DNA from: Heterobilharzia americana
Taxonomy: Eukaryota; Platyhelminthes; Trematoda; Strigeidida; Schistosomatidae
Assembly: GCA_944470555.2 (NCBI GenBank)
Contig: OX104134.1
Location: 10,767,248 to 10,831,247 of the forward strand
Length of the DNA stretch: 64,000 bases
Direction of reading: 5' to 3'
Shown here: positions 1 through 10,639 of the stretch, one piece after another
Layout: each line of letters starts with the position of its first letter
How positions within the stretch are numbered: the stretch's first letter is position 1
Notes under the pieces: model-generated
What the model was told of the DNA's origin: nothing
The model's database searches: none
The model's input: the letters and a program-made list of their open reading frames with translations, nothing else
Translations under genes and position numbers: made by a program

Positions 1-217
1 GACACTACAGTTAACAAATATGGTTGAGGTATTGAGCACTATAGGTGGCGAAATTACGTGGTACTGGTACATTAGCGAGGAAGTGGAAGAAAAAACATCA
101 CATTTATGCAGACTGGCGATATGGAGTGCAGAATCAGCAGATCTGATGGCAGGAAATAAAGAAGTAACCAGTGGTCAAGAGAGAGCAAAATTTTATGATG
201 ATATATATATTTCATGC
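1..217. other. Unassigned left edge
   Basis: I see no recognisable gene or repeat here. An open frame of 96 codons starts at 20, but it has no family resemblance and runs into the repeat that begins near 218, so I do not call it a gene. Confidence 0.3.
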
Positions 218-1040
218 AGCGCAAACTGCCTGAAAACAAACCAGTTTGCAGATTTCGTCACCTTGGTAGTGTGCACTGACTGTTATGTGCAATATCAAGC
301 AACACACTAGACACCGTTGTTCATGGCACATGAGAGATGAGCTTGGAGAAAGAAGGTTAGTGTTTCGCAGACAGTAAAGAATAAAATAGATAAACACCGA
401 CACAACTGTTCTGCAGATTGAGCAAGCCCAGTTGAAAACTAGGAATTATTCAACCAGTGTTTAAACCATCAAATATTCTTGAAGATGGAGAGGGAGAGTA
501 GTGCTGTGTGACCTTAAATTGTGTGCACTCCCCGTAAAGTTGTGATGGTATGGTGCACGCTGACGAATACGATTATCAGGACTTCATATGAATGATGGAT
601 AGATGAGTTGGATCTGATAAGTGAATGACAAAGGCGAGCGGTGGGCGAAATTCGGATTGGGGGCACAAAAGTACTACTCAAAAGTACATCACTCGTGATA
701 TAGACGAGTGAGTCCTTTGTACCGGCTACAAAAGTTACTTGACAAAGTGTCCAAAACCAACTGTTTAGGGTGAGCTTATGGAGGAGAAGTTGGAGGTGGA
801 TCCGGAAGTAGTGAAGACAAAACGGAAACAGAAGGTACCACTATGGAATGGACAGACTGGAGGATTCTGAATCGGGCTTTCGCCTGGGTGCAGAAAACTT
901 TCAAACAAAAGTTAAGTGGAATATAAACACCTAAGTGAAACTCACGCTTCTTACTAGTGGCAAACAAGAGTCATGCAGTCTTGGGGGGACGACCGTGGTG
1001 TTGTCTGTTGGTCGTTGTCACATCAGGGCTATAGGGTGCT
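218..1040 (+). repeat. Diverged direct repeat, copy 1
   Basis: This stretch aligns by eye with 2041-2790 in the same orientation. Shared blocks occur in the same order: a CAAACCAGTTTGCAG-like block, 'GCCGTT.TTCATGGCA', 'GGTGCAC.CTGACAAATGCGAT', the 'AAAACTTACTTG' block with 'AGTATCCAAAACTAACT', and a terminal 'GGACGA.C.TGG.GTTG' block. Identity is roughly 70-75 percent by eye, with many indels. It may be an old dispersed element or a decayed long terminal repeat. No coding domain was seen between the copies. Confidence 0.55.
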
Positions 1041-2040
1041 CATCTGACTGAAAGCGACATCGAAATCCACTTAGGTTTACTGCCGAAAAGTCTGCCATCA
1101 GAATTCCTCTCAGACGTCCGTGCATCATATCGTCTTACTTTCTACACACCATGACCCCCACTAATTCACCTCTTCATGCCGAAACTTCGTACTCAGAGGC
1201 CTTTGCATAGGCCAGTATGCATGACGACTGCTTTTTCTTTGTCTCTTAAATTCCCAATTAGACGTCTAGACTGATATGCTCCGCCGTCCAGACAAATAGT
1301 TTAAGTGCTATACTTTGTGTTTATCGTGCATAAGAGTCAGACCACTATCTCGCCATAATTTATCACTGAAAAGACAGATAATTGTCGTGCAATAACTCTT
1401 AAATCTACATTTGATCTCTCTTTCTTTGGTTACTCTGTCCATATCTTGTTTCTCATTGACTTAGGTATGCAATAAATTGTTCCACACCCATGTTTCTTTT
1501 TCTTTCGCATAGGCAGATTCACAACGAAACCGCTGCATACTCATTAATTTGACGGTTCACCTCAAATTTATGGCTCTAGTTTGCATTGTTCCTAGAAATG
1601 TTGGCATTATATGCTGCATGTATCCAAAAATGCAGGCCCTCCGACTAATAGCATCCACTCACCTCAAAGAGAAGAGAACCAAAATTGACCCCATATGAAG
1701 CGCCGAATTCGAAGACATATTGAATGGTCTAATGATGAGAACTTACGCTTCGTAGGCTGCAAAATGAGAACAGTTTCTGGACATAACTTTAGCTCAATTT
1801 ACCCTTGTGAACTTGTTTCCAATGGCACTGATCCAAGCAATCACTACATGCTGCATGATACCGAGTGCCACTGGTCCCAAGCTGTGTCGTCGGTCCATAC
1901 CATGATTTGAATCTAGTTTTATGTGCTCTCTATGAGCAGCAATAACTTGTTGACTATTTGCACCTTTTTGAGCCTTACTATTTTTCGGCGTTTGATATCC
2001 TATGTACAGGTTTAATATGCATATTTCATACAAAATAGGT
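1041..2040. other. Spacer between the two direct repeats
   Basis: AT-rich sequence without a recognisable domain on either strand. The open frames near 1695 (+, 71 codons) and 1794 (-) overlap each other and match nothing I know. If the flanking repeats were LTRs, this spacer would be expected to carry gag/pol remains, and I see none. Confidence 0.3.
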
Positions 2041-2790
2041 CAAGTGAATGCAAACCAGTTTACAGGTTTGATCATTTTGGTAATAAGAAATGACTATTAT
2101 GTCCAGTGTTAAGCTATACATTAGATGCCGTTATTCATGGCATATAAGAGGAATGTTGAAGCAGGCTCAGTTCAAAATCAGGAATTATTCGGTTATTGTT
2201 TGAACCTTACAATGTTCTTGAAGGTGAGGCCACATCACAGTCATGACCTTGGGGTGTGCCCGTTCGTCATAAGGTTTTGACGGCATGGTGCACACTGACA
2301 AATGCGATCTCTGGGATTCCATTTGAATGCAGGACTGGTTAGGTAAGCCTGAAAAGTAAATAACAAAAGCGAGCAGCAGGCGAAATTAGAAACAGGAGCA
2401 CAAAAACAAGCAGGGGTAGATCAAACATGATACATCTGGGTGAGTTCCTTGCACTGACTACAAAACTTACTTGGAGAAGTATCCAAAACTAACTATTTAG
2501 AGGTGAGCTTAGGTGGAAAAAGATGAAGGTGCGCACGACGGTAATGAAGATTAGCCTGAAGCCGAAGATATCACAACGAAGTAGAGAGATTAGGGGCTTT
2601 TGGACCAGGTATTTACTTGTTATATACCTATGTACAAACGTTTGATGATGCTATGAACATTTAAGTGAAATTCATAGTTTTTTTCTAAGATGGTAACCAC
2701 TTTTTACCTGGTCACTGGGGACGATCATGGCGTTGCCTGTTGAGTATTACCATGTCAGGGCCACCGAAACAATATGGTGGTGCACAGTAC
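2041..2790 (+). repeat. Diverged direct repeat, copy 2
   Basis: Second copy of the repeat at 218-1040, same orientation, starting about 1.8 kb downstream of it. The copies end in similar blocks (GGGGGGACGACCGTGG against GGGGACGATCATGG). I cannot name the family. Confidence 0.55.
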
Positions 2791-3127
2791 TTACACGTAA
2801 TTACTGATAACAAAGGGCGAATAATAAAACATGTTACATGCCATGAAAATCTACAGACAAACAAATCATCTATCACTCAGGAGTAAAGGGATTATTTTAA
2901 GGGACGATTTTCGGGAGATAGGTGTTAGGTCGTGAGATCAGTTAGGTTATGAATAAATGTAGGTCATATTAGAGTAGCTACTGAGTTCACTGTTGCAAAT
3001 CGTATTGCGCTCCGCTTCCTGTTCACCAATGGTCATTTTTTTGAAAGAAATTAGATTTTAACTTCACTGATGCGTTTAGTTTTTTGGCGTTGTATACTTT
3101 TGTCATTGCTGTTAGTCTCCCTTGGAT

Positions 3128-4530
3128 CTAGGTAGCAGTAGCACCATCGTACATGGCATTACCGTTTATGGTTTGGCCGTCAACGAATTGCTGAGAATCG
3201 TTAGATAGGAGGAATTCACTAAGCAATCGTTGAAACTGACCGACAGAACGACCTGCTCGTATAGGAGCGGGAATTTTGTTCCACGGCATACTGTGTTTTG
3301 CTATGAAGAACCTACATCGAAGTTTTGAGCGATACTTATTTATTGGGATGATGTACTCGCCATTACTCAGATTGTATGCCTGTGTTGATTTAAAAGTGAT
3401 AGCACATTTCGTTTTAGTTTCCAAATAAAGGGCGAAAAAGAAATGTTAGGTTGAGCTTCAGGCGTCTCAGCCAGAATGATTCTAGTTCTAGTTTTTTGCA
3501 TCTTGCTTCTTATTCAAGTCCTTCGCCATGTGTTAGTAGGCGCCGAGTAAAGTTTCGTTGAATGTTCTCTACTAGAATTCTGTCCGATACTTTCACGTTA
3601 CCATAGATAACCGTGTGGCACTCTAATATCGGGCGAACCGTAACCTTGTACAGTATAAGTTTTGCCTCAGCTGTATGTTTCTGTGTAGAAGACCAATGAG
3701 TCTTCTGCCTTTGGAAACTATTGAATCTGCATACTCCGTTAAAGTCAAACTCCTGGAGTAGGTGATTCCGAGGTCTTTCACAGTTTCATATATCTGCAGT
3801 GCGATTTCACTTAAGTGTAATGTTACTTCTGGGTGGAATTTATTGAAGTGAAGGATGACACTTTTATTTGGGTTTAGAGGTCACGCTCCATGTGAATATT
3901 CTCTTCGGATCTTCTCGTATTTGAGAGAAATCCTGCGCTAGTGCTGCAGGAGAAGGGCTGTCGACTATCTTCAAGTCGTCTGCGAAAAGGTAAAGTATGC
4001 CATTTCGGATAACACTGCAGATATCGTTTACATAGATTAGGAAGGGTATCGATCCTAGCACACTACCCTGGACGACACCACTTTGTATATGTCCAGGGGA
4101 GGAGCAGCAATTACTGAATTTTACTACCTGGGAGCGACCCTCTAAAGATGTTCTAGGCCAGGACAGAGAGGGGTCTTGGAAAACATATGATTGCAGCTTA
4201 GTGACAAGGCGTTTGTGAGGTACTTTATCGAATGCTTGCGTGAAGTCTAGGAAAAGGGTAGTTACAAATAAGCCTTGACCACGCTTGCCTGCAACGTCGT
4301 CTAGACAGTTAGGATAGCTGGTAGCGTATGACCGGCCTTTCAAGAATCCATGTTGTGCTGGTGAGAGTAACTGGTTTGTTGTCATGCAGTCGACAACTGC
4401 TTTCACAATCACCTTTTCCATAGTCCTGGACACTACTGACGTGATGTTTATAGGTCGCTATTTTTCTATGTCAGATGTTGGTTCACATTTGATGAATACA
4501 AAATGTATCAGCCTGACGAGAAAGTCTTAA
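3128..4530 (-). mobile_element. CR1-like non-LTR retrotransposon, 5'-truncated and decayed
   Basis: Minus-strand reverse-transcriptase remnant. The segment 4433-3864 keeps RT motifs in order: finger motif 'SPAQHGF', motif A 'FLDFTQAFDKVPH', motif B 'GVVQGSVLGSIPF' and motif C 'LFADDLKIV', so the catalytic FADD is intact. Similarity extends upstream to about 4520 in another frame. After the palm the frame breaks near 3864 at an A-rich run, and the thumb and C-terminus continue in shifted frames through many stops. The last part (3424-3128) holds the 'RFF...MPWNKIP' block typical of CR1/Jockey-type C-termini. The endonuclease half is missing, as in a 5'-truncated insertion. The clade is assigned from motif style, not from a search. 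Confidence 0.8.
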
Positions 4531-6159
4531 GCATAAGTTTGATCAAAACATATCAACTTGCTGGGAATCCTACTCCTCACCTAATACTGGAAACCGATGT
4601 TGGAAGTGTCCAACTGGCTCGCCCTGATTTTCTCGTTTCTTGAACAGCTTAACAACCAACTCACCTCCCTACCAGTACCCTAAATGCCACCACATACGAA
4701 AGCCCAAGCACAGTAACTGGTCTCAGATTTCTGGTTTGTGACAAATGCAGCGGAAATCTGGATAAACAATCAAACTCGACAGATCACTTTACCTAACGGT
4801 ACCACATCCATAATAATGCTGTGTAACAGATTTCTCTAGTACTTTGTCTTGTATCAATCCACCTAACAGAAGTCAATTACCAGCCAATGTATCTCTCTGA
4901 CAGTGTTGCATACTTTGATGTGAATTCATAGACTTAAGTCCATGAAGTTTTACACATGTGTAATATTCACCACTGTTGAACGACCGTTCTTCCATTCTTT
5001 AATTACTTGCACCACAACAAATTTTTTCAGTACTACTAGCCTGAATTGCTCGAAAAGGTAACGCTTGAAGGGTAAGAAATTTCTCAATCAGACGTTGATG
5101 CCTGAACTTAGACATTTAACTGGATTAAATGATCGTATGGATGCTTACTTATTCCTGAAATCATTGAAGTAAGTGACTGTTGGTCAATCAATCCACGAAC
5201 GTAAGAATTGCTGTTAAAATAGGAGTTTATCTGACCAGACACTTGGTCTTGTAGGTAGGTCAATCATATCGACTACTCACAACGCAAACCCCAAATACCG
5301 CGCCGTTTGATGTGAAGAAAGAATTCTGGGCAGAAATGACCTAAACTCAGAACGATGTGTATGTAATGTAAAATGGTATGTTCCTGCTATTTTCATAACA
5401 TTCATAACATTCATGATAGAGTTTAATGTCCTCCATCTGTATCATTCAGTACCGTTAAAAATTTTTATGTTTCTCCGCAATTATCAATTTTGATTAGGCA
5501 TGTAAGCTGGCTTCTCTCACATTAACTTTATAACTTGAGAATAAATATGTTTGCTTATTTATGCCTCGGAAATGTGTATGATAGTTTCCAGTTCTCAAAG
5601 TAATTACCGCTGTACGTTTACTGATTATGCGACCAATTAACTGAAGTTTAGAGGCCTAATCACAGGTGCCTGCTTAAAACCCATACTGGGTGATAAAACC
5701 TCTGTCACTATTCACTACCGTTATATAGCGAAAGGGTTAATATCCAATAGTTTTGGCCAGCAAGAGTTGAATAGCTGTATCCTGGCAAACTATGTATGGT
5801 GTACCAATGTATCCTTTCTTACTTTTCTCAGGCTCGCAAACAGCAATAATGTTCAGATGTTGCCTGTGCAAACAGTAGGTGTTCGTATAATTTATTATTC
5901 GAAACATATTATTATTATTATCAGGGACAACATGGCGGTCCAAAGCGACCTGGGGCATTAGACATGGAGGGTTTGTTTTTTTAGTGACCCCATTAGTATT
6001 TTTCATTTCGTTGTCACTTCTGCCTTGTTTTGGGTTCAGAACCCATCGTAAGTACAAAAACCGTAGGTTTCACAACACATCGTCGTATGGGCAAGGCTAG
6101 TTTGAGTTTGTCTCGCCGCCACCATACCTGCTGGTCAGTTACCACATCTCCGCATCTTT
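4531..6159. other. No recognisable gene
   Basis: AT-rich stretch. A short tandem 'TTCATAACA' run lies at about 5393-5412 and a short ATT run at 5908-5920. The overlapping frames at 5737-6230 look like chance openings. I see no RNA gene or domain. Confidence 0.3.
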
Positions 6160-6575
6160 TCACTTTATTTTTTAAAAATATTTTTGTACAATACTCTCAA
6201 GTTATCAGCAAAGAGGAAGGTTTTCCCTGATCGAAAGCAGACGCGTACATTATTTGTATGAACTATAAAGAGAAGGACTCACAGAACGGAGCCTTGGTTT
6301 ACTCCACTGGGAAGTGAACACTGTGAGCCAGGTTTAACAATTTGAATGCGGTTCAACAGAAATGAGCTAATCCAGTCATGCAACTTGCCATTTATCAAAA
6401 ATGAATTCAGTTTACGAGGAAGTGAGGGGTGATGCACCTCGTCTAAGGCTTCAGTGAAATCGAAGCAAAGCAAGACAACCACTTTTTCATCGTCTCTACT
6501 GTTGATCACACGACCGAAGAATTCTGGGTGACATGTGATTCCAGATTTTGCGGACAGAAATCCATCCTGCAAGGA
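6160..6575 (-). mobile_element. LINE reverse-transcriptase fragment
   Basis: Minus-strand RT remnant. From 6572 the frame reads 'QDGFLSAKSGITC', then motif A-like 'LCFDFTEALDEVHHPS' and motif B-like 'SGVNQGSVL', then a stop. In the same reading, past stop codons, comes 'KTFLFADNLRVL', a motif C in which the second catalytic Asp has become Asn. It resembles the CR1-like RT at 3864-4433 but is a separate, more decayed copy. It cannot encode an active enzyme. Confidence 0.7.
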
Positions 6576-6599
6576 GCTCGCAAAACCTTAGAATACACA

Positions 6600-7264
6600 G
6601 TAGCATGAACGTTGTGTTCTTAAGGATTTAATACAGCAAGCATATACAACGAAAGCTTAGTGAAGAAAGTTAGGCGAGGAGTAACATGTAAATAGGAAAC
6701 ACTTCCCGTTGAAACTCTTGCTTCCTGTCGCCGCCTGCTGTTTTTTGTTCTTTTTCGTTGTAAAAAAGCATTCAAGTTCGGGGTGTTGGTTTGGTTGTCG
6801 CTAAAAATAGATTATCAAAGAAAAAAACTTTGGCGAAAACTGGAAGGCAGTCAAGGTGCCACTGCATCCGCAATATCTTGTTACGACAAGCAGAAGCACG
6901 GATTTTTCTTTGGACTACAACCTCGTACTTGTGCAAACCATAGATCTACTGATTTTGAGAATACCCAGGAAAGTCTGGCACTTACCAACCACGAGTTCGT
7001 CACTGCCTTCGGAAAATCCACGCAAGATGTTCCAGAAGTCCGCTATCCCACACATATTTCTTGGAATATTAGACGCACCCAAACAAAACTGTTTGCTTTG
7101 GATGCTCGAGTTGAAAGTTGCGGATGCCTAGTCCTCAGCGCTAATGTTTGGCAGGGTTATGAATCCTTGATGTGAACTTGTACGATTGCGCAAGAATTAC
7201 AATGCTCTGGAATCATAAGTGAAGTACAAAATGTAAACAACTTGGATGTATTCCCTCATGAACC
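6600..7264. other. Unassigned stretch with an open frame of 130 codons
   Basis: The plus strand holds an open frame at 6783-7175 and a second, overlapping one at 6856-7131. Neither has a motif I recognise, and both lie between transposon fragments. I see nothing else. Confidence 0.2.
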
Positions 7265-7697
7265 TTTCATCGCTATTGTCCAGCAAAACGACCAGGTTTA
7301 TTGTTTTTGTCTCCGCGATAGTACTCGCGATGTGAAAATTTACTGCTGCTGCCAACTAATCTATGGCGACTAGACTCGATAGAAAGCTCGCAGTGATGAG
7401 GTAACTCCATGTCGACGACAGGTAGCGATATGTCAGCAGTGACGAATTCCCACCGGAGTGGTATATGAAAACCAGAGTCCAGGATCAAAATCCCAGCCCC
7501 ATACGTGGTAGTAGCACATCCATTTGCCACTTGTAGCACCAAGGTTGGGTTGGGATGGCGCCTTCTGGGGGGCGAGTGGTGTCACGCTCACGTCTGCTCT
7601 AGTGTCAACCGGAAACCGATCTCCAGTCCTCCTGTCCATCACCCAAAACAAACGACCGCGTTGTTTTGTAAAGGAAACAGTAGCCTTCACTGGTCGC
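7265..7697 (-). mobile_element. Ty3/Gypsy protease fragment, second copy
   Basis: Minus-strand piece of a Gypsy-type pol polyprotein. One frame reads 'RLFWVMDRRTGDRFPVDTRADVSV', the retropepsin entry in which the catalytic D-T-G has become D-T-R. After a frame change the flap and end of the protease follow ('ATTYGAGILILD', 'RWEFVTADISLPVVDMEL'). It begins where the RT of the neighbouring fragment stops (near 7697) and lies downstream of it on the same strand, so it belongs to a second element copy. The mutated active site and the shifts make it non-functional. Confidence 0.7.
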
Positions 7698-9090
7698 CAA
7701 CTCTTTCGTTTCCGACGAAAAGGTGTGGAGATGCTCCACAGTGATCGGCTCTGGATAGTTCATGATGATCACCGCTTTATCTCTCAATGGGAGTTTAATT
7801 TTGTCAGCAGTGGCATGCCTAAGAAAGCTGGGTGATTCAACTCCAATTTCACACTTCCGCACGTTGACTGTGATACCATGTTTCCTCAGTTTACTGAATA
7901 TGAGGCCCAAAAGTTTAAGGTGAGTTTCCTTATCTGGACTAGCAATGAGACGGTGATCGATGTGGACATGGATGAAACCTGAACCACGGAAGACATCATC
8001 CATAAAGCATCGGAATGCTTGTGCTGCATTTCGAAGACCATATGGCATGCGCAGGAGTTCAAGCGGGGCAAAAGGAGAATTGATGGCTGTTTTCGTGATA
8101 TATTCTGACTGTATGCTTTGACCAAATCGATTTTGGAGAATATGTTCATTCCATATAACGTTGTAGTCAAGTCGTAGATATGAGGTGTCGTGTAGCGGTC
8201 CGATATTATTTTTGCGTTAAGCCTTTTTAATCACTGGTTGGATGCCAGTCGTTGCCATCGATTTTGGGAACCATACTCAGTGGTGATGCCCAAGGACTAC
8301 TTGAAGGTTTGATAATGCCCGGCTCGAGCATGTGGTCAAACTCACTTTTCGCCGTTTCGAGCTTATCAAGGGCCAGATGGAGTGCTTTGAATGCCACAGG
8401 TGGACTTGCGGTTGTCGCGTGGTGCATAACATTGCTAATGATGCACGGAAGAGCGCGCTTCGGTTGTTGCAACTGTGGTATTTCTCTAACACTGCATGAT
8501 AGGACGCGTCGCCCGATTGTTTGGTTCTATCGACGGCTAAACTCAGACCTACGTAGGTGGTGCTGCCGACAGATAACTTTGTGTTGTCATCTATCAGTCA
8601 TCTATGGCGAGCATCTGCGAGTAGATCGTAATGGTTCAGCAAAACTATGCCATTGATGGGCACAGAAGCGTCAGCTAGGAGGAAAATCCAGTGAGTGGGC
8701 TTACGTAAACCTAATTTGAGGTAGGCATACCGTTAGCCACTTGGAGATTGATGGATGGGTCATGATGACGCTCCTTAGTCTGCGCGGGAAGAACGCTAAC
8801 TTCTGCGCCGGTGTCGATGAAGTAGCCAACCTCCTCCCTCCTTTTATCGGTGACGTAAAGCAGACGGCTGTTTTCGCCGGCTACGGTTGCTGTGAACGCG
8901 TGCAGGTGTGACAGTTTCCCGAATTTGTGTCCACTTTGAGACTGCATGGCTTCCAGTATTTTCTGGCTTCATCCCGTANNNNNNNNNNNNNNNNNNNNNN
9001 NNNNNNNNNNNNNTCGTTTTCTATCTGCATTGTTCCATGGACAGCCTTTACCGAATATGTCTGACTTGTCATCTGGTGCTTTCCTCGATC
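7697..9090 (-). mobile_element. Ty3/Gypsy protease-reverse transcriptase fragment
   Basis: Minus-strand Gypsy pol remnant. The protease comes first (8947-8600): 'YFIDTGAEVSVLP' keeps the catalytic DTG, followed in shifted frame by 'HWIFLLADASVPINGIVLL'. RT follows (8480-7697): 'SPWASPLSMVPKIDG', then 'YGMNIFSKIDLVKAYSQ' in another frame, then 'MPYGLRNAAQAF' and 'VHIDHRLIASPDKETHL'. The usual YIDDLLIAS palm motif has thus become HIDHRLIAS, losing the second Asp. RNase H and integrase are absent: the RT ends abruptly near 7697 against a second protease copy. An N gap interrupts the upstream part. The style is that of known schistosome Gypsy elements (Boudicca/Saci-type), without assignment to one. 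Confidence 0.8.
8979..9013. other. Assembly gap
   Basis: Thirty-five N bases. The gap falls in the Gypsy fragment upstream of the protease, so gag and zinc-knuckle content there cannot be judged. Confidence 0.99.
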
Positions 9091-9198
9091 TCTTAACTTG
9101 GTATTTCAATGTAGAGTATTGTGTATTTTACGTGCTGTATTGCATCATATTTAGCTTTAAACGGCATTCACATGTTCATTTCCTCCTTTTGTGTTCAG

Positions 9199-9396
9199 AC
9201 TAAAGATTCGAATGGTTCATGTATTATCTGGGAGTCAGAATCTAACCGATCTCAATTGCTAGTTACCCCAGTTTCAAAGGAAGAAAAAATTTTTCATGAT
9301 GAACATAAGAAAAGTCGTCTGACGAACATAATATCGAAGATTGAGGATCTTATATTTACACGACACCTAGTTGGAGATACGAAAAAGCCAATATAG
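9199..9396 (+). CDS. Candidate exon, unrecognised protein
   Basis: An open plus-strand stretch follows a good acceptor (TTTTGTGTTCAG|ACTAAAG). It reads 65 hydrophilic residues ('TKDSNGSCIIWESESN...', 'HKKSRLTNIISKIEDLIF') before a TAG at 9394. It could be the last exon of an upstream gene, or it could splice earlier into the exon near 9857. I do not recognise the family. Codon use is AT-rich but without low-complexity bias. It is supported only by the acceptor and the open frame. Confidence 0.35.
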   Translation, partial: TKDSNGSCIIWESESNRSQLLVTPVSKEEKIFHDEHKKSRLTNIISKIEDLIFTRHLVGDTKKPI

Positions 9397-9856
9397 GGGA
9401 GTACTCTCGAAGCTGGATTGCATGTTATCAAGACTATGCGTCCCCAGTTATCTATAAGTCTGTGTAGCACAACTGAGGACTTTTGTGATCCTATCGATAT
9501 CCGCTTTGTTTTTTTTGTGCATTTTACCTTGAAAGTGAAGGACTGTAGAAATCGGATATAATTATCTCAATCGAAGTCATGATTTTTTTCTTAGAAAATA
9601 TTTTAACTTTTCAAACCTTGATAAAGAACATCTAGTAATACTAACGCTATTGTTATGAACTAGCGTACGTATATGACTAACCAAGAATTTCAGTTTTTTA
9701 AATATCTCAGTACACAACTAGCTTGTTTTTTTGAACAGTTTATTTTAATATAATCCCAGCGTCTTTAGAAATTTGAAACAGGATATTTCTGAACGTTTTT
9801 CTGTGTGAATTGACTGTTTCTTTCTTTCGCTTTTTTTATAAACTCTCTTAGTTTAG

Positions 9857-10183
9857 TCCATATTCTCCGTATGGTTAAAAATAAAAATAAACGAGTGAAC
9901 CAAGGCGACTCTGCACAAAACTCTTTTGATATTGATATGGCCGAAAAAATCAAACGAGCGACTGAAATGGTCATAGAAAAAATGGGAATATTTCTAGCGC
10001 TTGCTTCTGCTGCACGCTTTAATTCATATTTTTATACACGTCGCCAGTATATTTCACAAGAATATAATGAACATCCTGTTGCTCCATTGCATTTATTATC
10101 CAAAGTTGAGCATCCCACCTCACTGAAACAAACACATTTTTTGGTGCAACATTTGATTACGAAGTTCAAGGAGGTTTGGCTAT
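9857..10183 (+). CDS. Candidate exon, unrecognised protein
   Basis: A plus-strand frame of about 109 residues runs between an acceptor (CTCTTAGTTTAG|TCC) and a strong donor (CTAT|GTAAGTG). An ATG lies at 9871. The encoded part is mixed: a basic start ('VKNKNKRVNQGD'), a helical amphipathic middle ('MAEKIKRATEMVIEKMGIFL') and a leucine-rich end ('LVQHLITKFKEVWL'). The donor is in phase 2 with the acceptor at 10272, giving a continuous frame across a short intron of 88 bases. The protein family is not recognised. Confidence 0.5.
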
Positions 10184-10271
10184 GTAAGTGATTTCTTTTG
10201 CGTTCAAGTTATACCAAAGTAAACAAATCGGAATATTTAAAACTAATCTCGAATTGGTTGCCCCTAGCCAG

Positions 10272-10473
10272 GCACTATTTATGAGTTGATTGCGAATGTG
10301 TTAAAATGGAGAATAGATTTTGATTATAAACAGACCAAGTGTGTTATAAACACCTGGACCACTGGGAAAAATATCTTTTTACCCAAATTTTTCTCCATAC
10401 GTGTTAGAAAATATGCCAACAACTTTGACGTGGATAAGACTATCAACCTTAGGGTTTTAATTTTAGCCTTCTG
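10272..10473 (+). CDS. Candidate exon following 10183, unrecognised
   Basis: It begins after CCCTAGCCAG and joins in phase to the donor at 10183 ('KEVWL' + 'CTIYELIANVLKWRIDFDY'). The frame stays open to a TGA at 10471-10473. An earlier donor such as ACCAA|GTGTGT near 10339 is possible, in which case the later residues are intronic. RTE sequence begins less than 200 bases downstream. Confidence 0.4.
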
Positions 10474-10639
10474 ACGTGCAGCGGTTTCAAAACTATCCTA
10501 CGCCAAAAGTGAAGTATTGTTGCTCGGCTATATCATAATGGTCCAAATACTTTCATTAGTTTTGAAAGCTAAAGTGGTCTTAATACATGTTGCTAGCATC
10601 CTGAAAACCTTTTTTTTAAATCTGTGTTTCAAAAGATCC

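Noticed and set aside
218..2790. Complete LTR retrotransposon
   Set aside because: No primer-binding site, polypurine tract or gag/pol trace was seen between the repeats, and no clear target duplication.
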